Shown here: positions 24,242-32,900 of the stretch, piece by piece
How positions within the stretch are numbered: the first letter of the stretch is position 1
Layout of the letters: each line of letters begins with the position of its first letter
Origin: Butyrivibrio sp.
GTDB taxonomy: Bacteria > Bacillota_A > Clostridia > Lachnospirales > Lachnospiraceae
Direction: 5' to 3'
Assembly (NCBI GenBank): GCA_024690635.1
Contig: JAILOW010000124.1
Coordinates: 1 to 62,005, forward strand
DNA length: 62,005 bases
The notes under the pieces: generated by a model
The model's input: only the letters and a program-made list of their open reading frames with translations
Databases searched by the model: none
Told to the model about the DNA's origin: nothing
Made by a program: the position numbers and the translations under genes

Positions 24242-25548
24242 TACTTATTACTCCCGTTAAAAAACATTTCAATGGCCTTTGCCATAAACTCAGGATCTTT
24301 GCTGCCTGCGGTCTCATAGGGTGAGTGCATTGCAAGCTGTGCCAGACCTATATCCACGGTATCAACTGCAACCTGTGTGGTTGAAATATTGCCAAGAGTT
24401 GAACCACCTGCCATATCCGAGCGGTTGGTAAAGGTCTGGAAAGGAACCTTCGCCTCCTCGCAGATAAGCTTGAATCTTGCTGCGGAAACCGCGTCGGTTG
24501 TGTATTTCTGATTGGCATTATACTTGATGACTATGCCCTTATTCATAACCGGTCTGTTCACCGGATCTGCCTTGTCCAAATAGTTAGGATGGATAGCGTG
24601 GGCATTGTCTGCAGATATCATAAAGCTGTTTGCAAGAGCTGTATAGTACTGCTCCTTACTTCTTCCAAGGTCTAAACCGATCCTTGTAAGTGTATCCTTA
24701 AGGAAGGTTGAAGCCGCACCCTGCTTGGTTCCGCTTCCTACTTCTTCATTATCAAACACGCAGTAAACAGCGCAGTTAGCAGGATCTTTTGCACCAAGGA
24801 ATCCTTCAAGTCCGGTATATACGCACTCCTGATCATCAAGTCTTGAGCAGGAAATGTACTCACCCTTCGCGCCCCAGTGTGTGGCCTTTACTCTGTTATA
24901 CAAAAACAGGTCATGACCGAGGATATCTTTTTTCTTAACTCCCGCAGCCTCTGCGATAATATCAAAAAAACTGTCTTTGGAATCTATATCTCCAAAGATC
25001 GGAAGCATATCATTCTGAGCATTGTACTTGTGACCGTCGTTGGCCTCTCTGTCCATGTGAATGGCAAGAGCCGGGATCATCACAAGATCTCTGTCCACTT
25101 TAACATTAACGCTCTTTGTCTGAGCCTTTTTATCCCTTACGATGAGACGTCCGGCAACTGAAAGAGGTCTGTCAAACCACTCTGCGCACAGCATGCCGCC
25201 GTACTTTTCAACATTAAGTTTCACATAGGCTCCGCCGGCTTCCATCTCAGGATTTTCCTTGATCTTAAATGTAGGAGAATCGCTGTGGCTTGCCATCATG
25301 TTAAATCCCTTAAAGTCCTTGCCGGGGATCTTGAAAGCGATTATGGAAGAGTCATTTCTTGTTACAAAATAAGCGCCCTTTTTAAGCTTCCACTCGTCCT
25401 TTTCGGAAAGCTCCTTAAAGCCATCGGCTAAAAGCCTCTTCTTTATATTTTCAACTACATGAAAACATGTGGGACTCTCATCTATAAATGTGAGCATCCT
25501 TTCGGTAATGCCTGAAAAACTGTTTTTTGCTGTGTTAGTTCTGGCCAT
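24241..25548 (-). CDS. M18 family aminopeptidase
   Basis: A 435-residue zinc/cobalt-type aminopeptidase of the aspartyl-aminopeptidase family. The metal ligands are visible in ASHSDSPTF (His), SRLDDQE (Asp), DNEEVGSGT (Glu pair) and the C-terminal MHSPYE (His). It removes N-terminal residues, often acidic ones, from cytoplasmic peptides. The start MARTNTAKN at 25548 has AGGAGG eight bases upstream; the frame ATG six bases earlier is too close to the SD. It follows the riboswitch-controlled transporter by 30 bases, so it may share the manganese response. Confidence 0.93.
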   Translation of the reverse strand: MARTNTAKNSFSGITERMLTFIDESPTCFHVVENIKKRLLADGFKELSEKDEWKLKKGAYFVTRNDSSIIAFKIPGKDFKGFNMMASHSDSPTFKIKENPEMEAGGAYVKLNVEKYGGMLCAEWFDRPLSVAGRLIVRDKKAQTKSVNVKVDRDLVMIPALAIHMDREANDGHKYNAQNDMLPIFGDIDSKDSFFDIIAEAAGVKKKDILGHDLFLYNRVKATHWGAKGEYISCSRLDDQECVYTGLEGFLGAKDPANCAVYCVFDNEEVGSGTKQGAASTFLKDTLTRIGLDLGRSKEQYYTALANSFMISADNAHAIHPNYLDKADPVNRPVMNKGIVIKYNANQKYTTDAVSAARFKLICEEAKVPFQTFTNRSDMAGGSTLGNISTTQVAVDTVDIGLAQLAMHSPYETAGSKDPEFMAKAIEMFFNGSNK

Positions 25549-25578
25549 TTCCATGTCCTCCTAATTTATAATAACCGA

Positions 25579-26847
25579 TCAGTGATAGAATCCCCAAATA
25601 TACAGATATCCCACAACCACCGCTGTAAGTGTGAAGGGAACACCGATCTTCATGAAGTCACCGAATGAAACTTCGTAGCCCTCTTTGCGGAGCATGCCCA
25701 CACCTGCGATGTTGGCGGAAGCGCCGATAGGTGTAAGGTTACCGCCAAGAGTAGCACCGATCAATAGTCCAAAGTACAAAAGAAGCGGATCCACGTTCAT
25801 GACCACGGAAAGACTTCCAAGTACAGGAAGCATGGTGGCCACATAAGGAATATTGTCAATAAATGCCGATACGGCAACTGAGCCGAATACGATAGCAGTA
25901 TACAAAAGGAAGATGTTACCCTTACCTGCAGTTGCGATCATGTTTGCAAGCTCGTCGATGATACCCACATTGGTGATACCTGCGATAACACAGAACAGGC
26001 CTGCCAGCAAAAGCATGGTGTCGTAATCGATGGCCTTAAGTGAATGCCACATGCTGTCGGTTCCCTTGGATAAAAAGATCTCCCAAACGATATTTATGAT
26101 GCCGCAAACCATACAGATAACACCGTTTGTGATCTCGGGCTTGTTAGGTATAAATGAAGCAAATATCAAAAGCACCACATGACCAAGCATCATGATAGTG
26201 GGAACATAATCAGTTACCACAGTTCTTTCATCGGCGCTAACGTGCTCTTTATCCTTGCGGAAAAGAACCATCATAATGGGAACTGTTGCAAGAGCTCCCA
26301 GCTCAACAGCAAAGAAGATACCGGGATGACCCTGGGTCCAGAAGAAATCATTAAAGTCCATTCCCGCAGCTGCTGCCAGCATGATGGAAGTTGTATCACC
26401 AACAAGTGTTGCAGCACCCTGAAGGTTTGATGAAACTGCAATACATATGATCATTGATACCGGTGATATCTTAAGCTTTTTACAAATAGCAAGTCCAACG
26501 GGCGCAACCATCAGAACAGTTGCCACATTATCGATAAATGCGGAAATAATGCCGGAAAACAGTGACATAAAGATTGTAACCCACATTACATTGGGAGCCA
26601 GATCAAGAAGCATCTCCGCGATCCTGTTGGGCATCTTGGATTCTATGAAATAATCAACGATGACCATGGTACCGAAGATCATTAGAAGCACGTTCCAGTC
26701 TATTGCTCCAAAGACCTGTGTAAGCGGAAGTATGCCAAGAACCACAAACACAGCCGCTGTTGAAAGAGCCACGATTGCTCGCCTCTTGGGCAGTGCGATC
26801 ATAAGAACGTACATAAGTACAAATAAAATAATAGCTACAGTTTTCAT
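25579..26847 (-). CDS. ArsB/NhaD (SLC13-like) ion transporter under a manganese riboswitch
   Basis: A 422-residue membrane protein with about 11 hydrophobic helices. It shows the two internal repeats of the ion-transporter superfamily: FIDNVATVLM then SSNLQGAATLVGDTTSIML in the first half, and FIDNIPYVATMLPV then GATLGGNLTPIGASANI in the second. Relatives carry Na+/H+, arsenite, anions or dicarboxylates; the substrate cannot be read from the motifs. Its message begins with a yybP-ykoY element, which normally switches on Mn2+ export or tolerance genes, so Mn2+ efflux is the leading idea. SD GGAGGG precedes the ATG. Confidence 0.85.
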   Translation of the reverse strand: MKTVAIILFVLMYVLMIALPKRRAIVALSTAAVFVVLGILPLTQVFGAIDWNVLLMIFGTMVIVDYFIESKMPNRIAEMLLDLAPNVMWVTIFMSLFSGIISAFIDNVATVLMVAPVGLAICKKLKISPVSMIICIAVSSNLQGAATLVGDTTSIMLAAAAGMDFNDFFWTQGHPGIFFAVELGALATVPIMMVLFRKDKEHVSADERTVVTDYVPTIMMLGHVVLLIFASFIPNKPEITNGVICMVCGIINIVWEIFLSKGTDSMWHSLKAIDYDTMLLLAGLFCVIAGITNVGIIDELANMIATAGKGNIFLLYTAIVFGSVAVSAFIDNIPYVATMLPVLGSLSVVMNVDPLLLYFGLLIGATLGGNLTPIGASANIAGVGMLRKEGYEVSFGDFMKIGVPFTLTAVVVGYLYIWGFYH

Positions 26848-26880
26848 TTTCCCTCCGAATTTATCTGCTATACATTAAAT

Positions 26881-26966
26881 CATGTTGCCTGCAACATGCA
26901 CGCGTGCGCATCCTTAGCGGAGCGCTTTTTTATGTAATTGTAATTGCTATGCAATTTCAATTACAT
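26881..26966. repeat. Multi-hairpin intergenic repeat, copy 1
   Basis: Three hairpins in a row on the plus strand: GTTGC-ct-GCAAC (26884-26895, extended by CAT/ATG), GCGC-a-TCC-ttagc-GGA-GCGC followed by six T (26906-26931), and a 16-bp AT-rich palindrome (26932-26947 with 26951-26966, one mismatch). The GCGC hairpin shares its sequence with copy 2 at 52.1-52.2 kb, whereas the AT-rich arms differ but keep their pairing. It sits in the leader of the transporter mRNA, after the riboswitch terminator. Confidence 0.75.
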
Positions 26967-27004
26967 AAAAAAACTTCTACCATAGCGAAAGCTATGATAA
27001 AAGT
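26967..27004 (-). terminator. Riboswitch terminator sharing the P1 strand
   Basis: The minus strand reads ACTTTTATCATAGC-TTTC-GCTATGGTAGAAGT (two G-U pairs) followed by T7. Its 5' arm contains the 3' strand of aptamer helix P1 (26995-27003). The two structures exclude each other, as expected for transcription control: ligand-stabilised P1 prevents termination. Confidence 0.85.
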
Positions 27005-27113
27005 CTTGCTGTCAGTAACAGATAATAACCTTATGCCGGATTCGGATGCTGTTTGGCATCGTCCTGACGGATCCGACAGCCGATAAAAATCGACCAGCTA
27101 CTCCCTCTCATCA
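26995..27113 (-). ncRNA. yybP-ykoY manganese riboswitch aptamer
   Basis: Helix P1 is TGATGAGAG with CTTTTATCA (9 pairs, two G-U). Directly inside are the family's conserved segments: GGGAGTAG on the 5' side, and GACAGCAAGAC on the 3' side. GCTGTC pairs with GACAGC, closing the second arm. A hairpin GTCGAT-TTTT-ATCGGC forms the first arm. CGTCAGGA and the GATGC/GCATC hairpin lie in the second arm. This matches the Mn2+-sensing RNA by memory of its consensus; a covariance-model scan was not run. A promoter stands 10 bases upstream and a terminator overlaps P1. Confidence 0.85.
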
Positions 27114-27122
27114 ATTTCGTTA

Positions 27123-27151
27123 ATCTTACAAAAATATGTGCTCTTTGTCAA
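27123..27151 (-). promoter_or_regulatory. Promoter of the riboswitch transcript
   Basis: TTGACA (27146-27151), a 17-bp spacer and TAAGAT (27123-27128). The -35 overlaps the TGA stop codon of the barstar-like gene. The expected RNA start lies only a few bases before the aptamer, which fits riboswitch layout. Confidence 0.8.
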
Positions 27152-27426
27152 TTGTAGAACCGTATTTTAAGCGCACCTTCCGCCTCGCTCACAGCCCCCT
27201 TGCACATCTTTAAAAGTCTGGAATAATACTCGGGAATTTCCGCGCTTATCCCGCTGCAATTATAAAAGATGATATTCCTCTCCTCGCTGCTTTCCGTAAG
27301 CACATCGTAAAACGCATCAAGATTGTCTCCGAAATGCTCCGGAAGCTCCATCTCTTTACCGATCACTTCAAACAAGCCCTGCTTGCTCTTTACGTTCTTC
27401 AGATCTATGTAATAAACCTTCTCCAT
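27148..27426 (-). CDS. Barstar-like RNase inhibitor (immunity protein)
   Basis: 92 residues. The barstar helix 2 signature is plain: ELPEHFGDNLDAFYDVLT aligns with LPEYYGENLDALWDCLT of barstar, keeping both aspartates (D35 and D39 in barstar numbering) that block the barnase active site. The start at 27426 has AGGAG eight bases upstream. It follows the barnase-like gene by 36 bases. It should neutralise that RNase in the cytoplasm before export, or protect against the same toxin from kin. Confidence 0.9.
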   Translation of the reverse strand: MEKVYYIDLKNVKSKQGLFEVIGKEMELPEHFGDNLDAFYDVLTESSEERNIIFYNCSGISAEIPEYYSRLLKMCKGAVSEAEGALKIRFYN

Positions 27427-27462
27427 AATCAAATCTCCTTTTCGGAAATGTCTCCGCCAGCC

Positions 27463-28050
27463 TCAATCTCCGGGTTCATAAAGAAGTTCAAAACTCTCGT
27501 AGTGATCCTCCGTATAGTAGATATATCCGTCATTGGAATATATGATCCTCTTGGCCCCGCGTTTTTTTCCAAGAGTATCTATGTCACACTCCCGGTACTC
27601 CCTGCCGTCTTCCTCCGGTAAAAGCCCTTCATAGTTTCCAAAATAGTCTCCTCCGATACACATTCCGGGAGCAAACTCCTCAAGAGCGCCTCCGCTCCAT
27701 CCAAGCTTCTTTGCTTCCTTCTTTGTCATGAAATTCTTCGGAAGCTTCCCGTACTCATGAATATAAAGAGCCACCTCATCCCTTGAGCTGTAGACGCCGT
27801 CCTCATCAAGATGTGCCGCGTCTTCCGCCTCCGGATCTCCTGCGTCACTCGCCTCCGGGCTTTGCGTTGCACTAGTCTCTTGGGTTATCTCCCCAGCACT
27901 CGCCTCAGAGCTCATCTCCCCGGCACTTACTGCAGTAACGCTCTCCTCTACCGGAAGCTCAATAGGCTTTACTTTCCTGCCACACGCCGCCAGCACTGTC
28001 AGCAGACATATACATAATAGTATTGTCGATACTCTTTTTAGCTTCTTCAC
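27463..28050 (-). CDS. Lipoprotein-anchored barnase-type ribonuclease
   Basis: 195 residues. The signal peptide ends in the lipobox LAAC (Cys22), so the mature protein should be tethered to the outer face of the membrane. A Ser/Glu/Ala linker (25-85) leads to a barnase domain (86-193) that aligns without gaps over its active part. Lys27 of barnase is kept in FMTKKEAKKLGW, Glu73 in YRECDID, Arg83 and Arg87 in KKRGAKRIIYSND, and the catalytic His102 in EDHYESF. Arg59 of the guanine loop is Tyr (FGNYEG). It starts with GTG and has GAGG eight bases upstream. Catalysis should be intact. Confidence 0.9.
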   Translation of the reverse strand: MKKLKRVSTILLCICLLTVLAACGRKVKPIELPVEESVTAVSAGEMSSEASAGEITQETSATQSPEASDAGDPEAEDAAHLDEDGVYSSRDEVALYIHEYGKLPKNFMTKKEAKKLGWSGGALEEFAPGMCIGGDYFGNYEGLLPEEDGREYRECDIDTLGKKRGAKRIIYSNDGYIYYTEDHYESFELLYEPGD

Positions 28051-28590
28051 TTAAATAACCTCTATCCTGCTATTTCATTTACTGCTTTTTTTGCAATTTT
28101 CAAAAGAAAGCCGCTCTCTAAAATTGTTGCTACGTCTTTATTTTCAAATCTCACCAAAAAGCCGTACGCTTCGCACCTATACAATCCAAACGGCCTCTTA
28201 ATCATCATAGTTTATACTGCTAATGAACTTATTTCATTAAAACAAGCCGTAAAGACACTTCTAATAAACCAACACGAAGCCCCATCACTACGTCTAAAAA
28301 TATGTTTTCAATTATCTGGACGTAACGCAAAATCAAAAGTGCATCCCAAAATCAAAAATCTTCAAAAAAGACGTAAAGCTTGTTCATATCATAACCCTAA
28401 ACCAAAATAGGTTAAGCACAACCACCCCATCTCTTATTAAGTACGGATTATGAGCTTTCTTCAAACATTTCCTTTCAGCATTCAAGCACTGCTCGCTGTC
28501 TGCATTTCGCCACTAATCATGCATGGCAAGTAAGGCGCCAATGCAAGCTCTGCCTCAGCTCTCTGCACGGCAAAGCAGTGCGAGAACGCC
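28051..28590. other. 540-base region without a recognisable gene
   Basis: No supported coding region is seen on either strand. The part nearest the barnase gene is AT-rich and must hold its promoter, but no clear -35/-10 pair stands out. A direct repeat TTTTGATTTTG occurs twice near 28330-28360 (minus strand) and the motif TTACGTC recurs at 28322 and 28371. The part next to the hydrolase gene (28480-28590) is more GC-rich, with a hairpin TGCATTGGC/GCCATGCA near 28518-28544. Confidence 0.5.
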
Positions 28591-29373
28591 CTACTCCTCA
28601 ATCCACTTCTCGATAACCTCCGCCGCCTCATCCAGCTGCTCCTCGTTGCTGATCTGCGGCTCGCCGTCACCCTTCTGCAGGCCATAGCTTCCAAAATACG
28701 AATGAATTCCTCCGGGTATCACATACTCCGTGGTATCTAAAGGCCACAAAACCCTGCTCTCTTCATAGCTCTTCACGTTCAGAACGCCGTCATTTGAACC
28801 ATAGAGAGACAAAAGCCTTATATCATCATCGGAGAAATCCTCCGTAGGATATGAAGCGCACAAAATGACCCCGGAAAAAGGATTGTTTTCATCCTTTAAC
28901 ATGGCATCAAGATACTTGCAGGCCGCGACACCTCCAAGAGAATGTCCCGCCATGTACCAGTCAAGATCTTCTGCCAGCGCCGCATCCTCAGGATACAGAG
29001 CCTTGGTGGCTCCTGCCGCATCGATATCAAGTAGTGCCAGATTTTCCGGCATCTTTGAAAGAACGCAGACAATCCCTCTCTCCGCAAGCTTGTACATAAG
29101 GCTGCTGTATGCAGTATATTCCACCTTTCCGCCGGGATAAAACAGTATAACAGCCTTGTAATCACCGTCATCCGGGATAAAAAGTGTTCTCTCGTTATCC
29201 GAAAAAGAGTGAACCCCTTCCGTCCTCTCTGCAAGCCCTGCTATAAAAGCCTCGTCAGCTCTGTAGTAATTTCTTGCATAGAGCTTTAACGCCAAAAAGG
29301 CGATAATGCACAAACTCACTATCGCCAAAAGAATCAGTCTGATATGTTTTAAATTTTTCCTTTTATTGGTCAC
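28591..29373 (-). CDS. Membrane-anchored alpha/beta hydrolase
   Basis: 260 residues with one N-terminal membrane helix (about 10-30), so the catalytic domain faces outward. The alpha/beta-hydrolase core has VILFYPGG (oxyanion strand), the nucleophile elbow AGHSLGG (about residue 144), SLYGSNDGV with the acid Asp, and the catalytic His in PGGIHSYFG. It resembles alpha/beta_5 hydrolases that act on esters or lipids; the substrate is unknown. The GTG start overlaps the stop of the upstream WQG protein by 4 bases. Confidence 0.82.
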   Translation of the reverse strand: MTNKRKNLKHIRLILLAIVSLCIIAFLALKLYARNYYRADEAFIAGLAERTEGVHSFSDNERTLFIPDDGDYKAVILFYPGGKVEYTAYSSLMYKLAERGIVCVLSKMPENLALLDIDAAGATKALYPEDAALAEDLDWYMAGHSLGGVAACKYLDAMLKDENNPFSGVILCASYPTEDFSDDDIRLLSLYGSNDGVLNVKSYEESRVLWPLDTTEYVIPGGIHSYFGSYGLQKGDGEPQISNEEQLDEAAEVIEKWIEE

Positions 29374-29843
29374 TTCTGTATTTTTCCGTCCACCATCTTG
29401 ATAAGCTCAAGCTCGCTGATGAAATCCTTCTTTTCATTGCTCTCCTGATGGATCACATTTCCCTGCCAGGAAGCATTCTGCCTGTAAGTAACCTGTATCA
29501 CGAAGGTGCCGAGCTTTCCCTTTTTGTTCTGGATATTTCTGGTTCCGCTCTGATCCTGAACTATATCTATCTGCAACTTATCCGAGTCGCCTTTGCTTTG
29601 TCCGTATCTTTTGGCATTTCTGCTCTTTTTGTCAAAAGATCTTTCGGCAAGCCCCCTCTGTGGGAAGTCCCAGGAATCAAAGAGATCCTCTGCTTTTTTT
29701 ACAAAATCCATAAGACCCCTGAATGCTATGGGGTCGTCAGAGTATTGATGCCATATGAGTCCATTGTAATCGCCGTCTACTTCTTCATCAATGCACAGGC
29801 TTATCAGGTTTCTTGCAAAAAGCATTTGTTTCGTTTCAGCCAT
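29370..29843 (-). CDS. Two-part protein with a C-terminal WQG domain
   Basis: 157 residues from the preferred ATG (29843); the frame reaches 29888 but that start would lie almost on the -10 element. Residues 1-75 are helical (FARNLISLCIDEE, FRGLMDFVKKAEDLFD). Residues about 105-157 form a domain GTFVIQVTYRQNASWQGNV ending in ELELIKMVDG. The same domain forms nearly all of the 77-residue protein at 43.2 kb, on the other side of the giant gene. No signal peptide or known catalytic motif is visible. The role is unknown; similar pairs recur near surface-protein genes in Lachnospiraceae as far as I recall. Confidence 0.65.
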   Translation of the reverse strand: MAETKQMLFARNLISLCIDEEVDGDYNGLIWHQYSDDPIAFRGLMDFVKKAEDLFDSWDFPQRGLAERSFDKKSRNAKRYGQSKGDSDKLQIDIVQDQSGTRNIQNKKGKLGTFVIQVTYRQNASWQGNVIHQESNEKKDFISELELIKMVDGKIQK

Positions 29844-29892
29844 GTCATCACTCTTTCTTTTCATTTTTGTAAAAAAATCTATCAACATTTTG

Positions 29893-29922
29893 ATTATACC
29901 CCATTACTGCAGGCTCATACAA
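29893..29922 (-). promoter_or_regulatory. Promoter of the WQG/hydrolase pair
   Basis: TTGTAT (29917-29922), an 18-bp spacer and a perfect TATAAT (29893-29898), placed between the terminator of the giant gene and the WQG protein. Confidence 0.6.
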
Positions 29923-29930
29923 TTACATTT

Positions 29931-29969
29931 AACAAAACAGAAGACCGCGTGAAACATATCACGCGGTCT
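29931..29969 (-). terminator. Terminator of the giant surface-protein gene
   Basis: AGACCGCGTG and CACGCGGTCT pair perfectly around an 8-nt loop, followed by TCTGTTTTGTT on the minus strand. It is 24 bases past the stop codon. Confidence 0.85.
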
Positions 29970-29992
29970 CCGGTTTCAGACTTCAGTCCGCA

Positions 29993-32900
29993 TTACTGAT
30001 CGTTATCGTTATCCTTGTCCTGATCTTCATCTCTTTTTTTGCCTGTTACGATCAAAGTGATGGCAGCTGCTGCCGCAATAAGGATCGCAAGCATTCTTGC
30101 AGGATCGTTTGTTGTATCTTCTGTCTTTCCTCTTCTTGCTCCGAGAACCGCAGCCCCGTCTCCTGCACTTTCTTCACGTCTTGCGCCCAGAACTACCGCA
30201 CCGGGTATAGGTGTTGCAGCTGTAGGAACAGGATCGTCATCGATAGGTGTAGGATCATCTCCTGTATCGTCAGGTGTTACCCTCAGTGTACCAAGATCAG
30301 GAGTTACATCGTAGTTCTCAGAATTTACATTGCCCCAGGATACTACTTCATAAGTGTTAGGAGTGCTTCCAACTTCAGTGATGGTTCCTGTTGCCTTAAG
30401 CTTAACATTCTTAAGCTCTGCCTTAACAGCTTCAGGTGCATCATCTGCAGCTACCATATAAGCCACGTTCTTGGTAAGAGCTCTTCTGTTGTATACTCTT
30501 GTAGCACTGCCGGTATGAGCCTTTACTCCTGCGCGTTCGATAATGAGCTGACCCATGTTTTCCTCGTCCTCAACGAACCTGAACTGTCCGGTAACAACAT
30601 TATCCTCAGGGTCAAGTACCTTGGCTTTGCTAAAGTCCATGGTCATTGTATATGTGCCTGCATCTCTTTCAGCAGTCTTAACCTTTACTCCGGATACTCT
30701 GAACTCTGCTCCGCCCTCGATAGGAGTAAGCGTAATCACATCATCCTCGTTCATCTTTGCATGAGATACGAATCCAAAGAGGTTAGCAAAGAATCTGGTA
30801 AGCTCCTCTACTATCTCCTCAATAACAGAAGGCTCTTTTGCTTCACAGGTAAGCTTGAAGTCAAAGTCTTTCCAGGTATCTGCGATGTAAGGAACATCCA
30901 CGGTTTCTACAGAAGCCTTAACAACGAATGCATCCTCACCTCTGTCGTAGATCTCAAGCTGACCCTTATCGGAAACTATCTCGTAGTTGTCCTTATCTGC
31001 TGTAACAAATGTAAAGCTGTAATCATTGTCGGTAGAAGGAGTGACATCTGTAATGGAAGTTATAAGCTTGATGGTTGCGGTCTCATCATTTACTAAAACA
31101 ACCTCAATCTCCTTGTTATAATCATCCTTTGATATCTTCTTTCTATTCTCGGAAGCCTCTACTGTAGCGCCTGCCCTTAAAGGAGTTCCGTCGTACATCT
31201 TCCTTGCACTATCAGTCTTGATGCTTATCTGTGCAGGAGTGATGGTAAGTGTTCCGGCTGTCTTTGTAATATTTTCAGCCTCAAAGGAATCCGTCTTATC
31301 GACACCGTTCTTAAGGATCTTAAAGGTTCCTACAGGGTTATTGCCTTCCTTGGAATCAGCCACATTGGTTGCGCTTCCGGTGGCAACAGCTTCCCATGTA
31401 AAGCCTTCGGGAACACCCTCAACTACGAAAGACTTGTTGCTTGCGCTTCCGTCTGCGGTAAGAGGCTTACCGTCATAAACCTTTTCATCACTGGGTGCAG
31501 TAACCGTGATCTTGGCAGTGCTGTTCTTCTTTACGGAAATCTTTCCTAGTGAAGGAGTTACATCATAGTCATCAGACTGAACATCACCCCAGCTGATCTC
31601 TCCGTACTCGTTATCCTTTTCTTCTCCGTATTCTGTAACCTCTGCTATGGCATGTACTTCAATACCTGACTGCGCATCGTATCCCTTAAGCCCGGAAACT
31701 TCCGTCTCATCATCATAGGTGTGAACATTTCCGTCATAGTCAAATTCCTTGCTGCCTGTGGAAATGATCAGCTCAGCAGGTGTAATTGAAAGTTTTCCGC
31801 GTACGATCGTAGGCTCTGCAAGACTCTCTGTCTTTTCATTGCCATCCTTGTCGTAGAAATGATACTCGGTAACTTCATTCAAAACATCATTCTCTACCAC
31901 GTGAGTGATGGTTCCGCTGACAGTCACCTTATGAGTGAAATCATCAGGGAGACCGGTAACCTTTACCTTAGATTCGTCTGTGTAGGTGCCATCAGAGGTA
32001 AGAGGTGAGCCGTCATATGCCTTGGAATCATCAAATGTTGTAATTATGATCTCCGCGGTGCTTCTTGTAACGGTAAGTGTACCGAATTCTTCGGTCACCT
32101 GATAGTTATCAGGATCCACATTGTTCCAATTGATGACAGCGGTATTGTTGTGATATCTGTTATCATCATTGTCATTGACTTCGGTCTGAGATCCCGTTGT
32201 CTTATAAGTTACGGTATCCTTATCCCTGTCAATGATGCCTGTAAGCTCTGTCTCTTTATCCCAGATAAGAGGCTGTCCGTCGTAGCCCTTGGACTGACTT
32301 CCTGTGGAAAGAGTTACAGGCTTCTTGGTAATCTTAATAGTTCCTGCCTTTGTCTTTATTCCTGAGAAGCTGGAAGTCTTATCAACCCACTCTTCGCCTA
32401 CTTTCTGAAGGATCTGGTAGTTATCCTTTACAGGATTGTTATCGTCAGCATTATCCTTGTAATCTGTAATGCTTCCGCCTGCCTCAGCTGCTACCTTGAA
32501 GCCTTCAGGGAGCTTGGACTTATCATAGGTTACAGTTGTGTTAGTAAGAGGCTCGCCGTCATACTCTTTTTCATCAGAAGCTGCTGTAAGAAGGATCTCT
32601 GTTGTGTTCGCTGCTACAGAAATTGTTCCGTAAGCATTGGTTCTTTCGTAGTTATCGGGATTTACGCCGCCCCAGGTGATGTCTGCAGTATTGGTCTTGG
32701 TTTCGCCAACTTCCGTTACAGTCACATTGGTCTTTGCAGAAACAGATGCTTTTTCTTTTTCGATGATACCATCTATTTCAGTCTCATCATCATAGCTGTG
32801 CTCTGTTCCGTCGTACTCAAATTCCTTTGTTCCTGTTGTAACGGTGATAGGAGCCTTATTTACGGTAAGTGTTCCGACTGCAGTCTTGATATTTGTAAAG

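Noticed and set aside
28482..28694. 70-residue minus frame overlapping the end of the hydrolase gene
   Set aside because: It is Arg/Ser-rich, without a ribosome site, and overlaps the hydrolase C-terminus out of frame.
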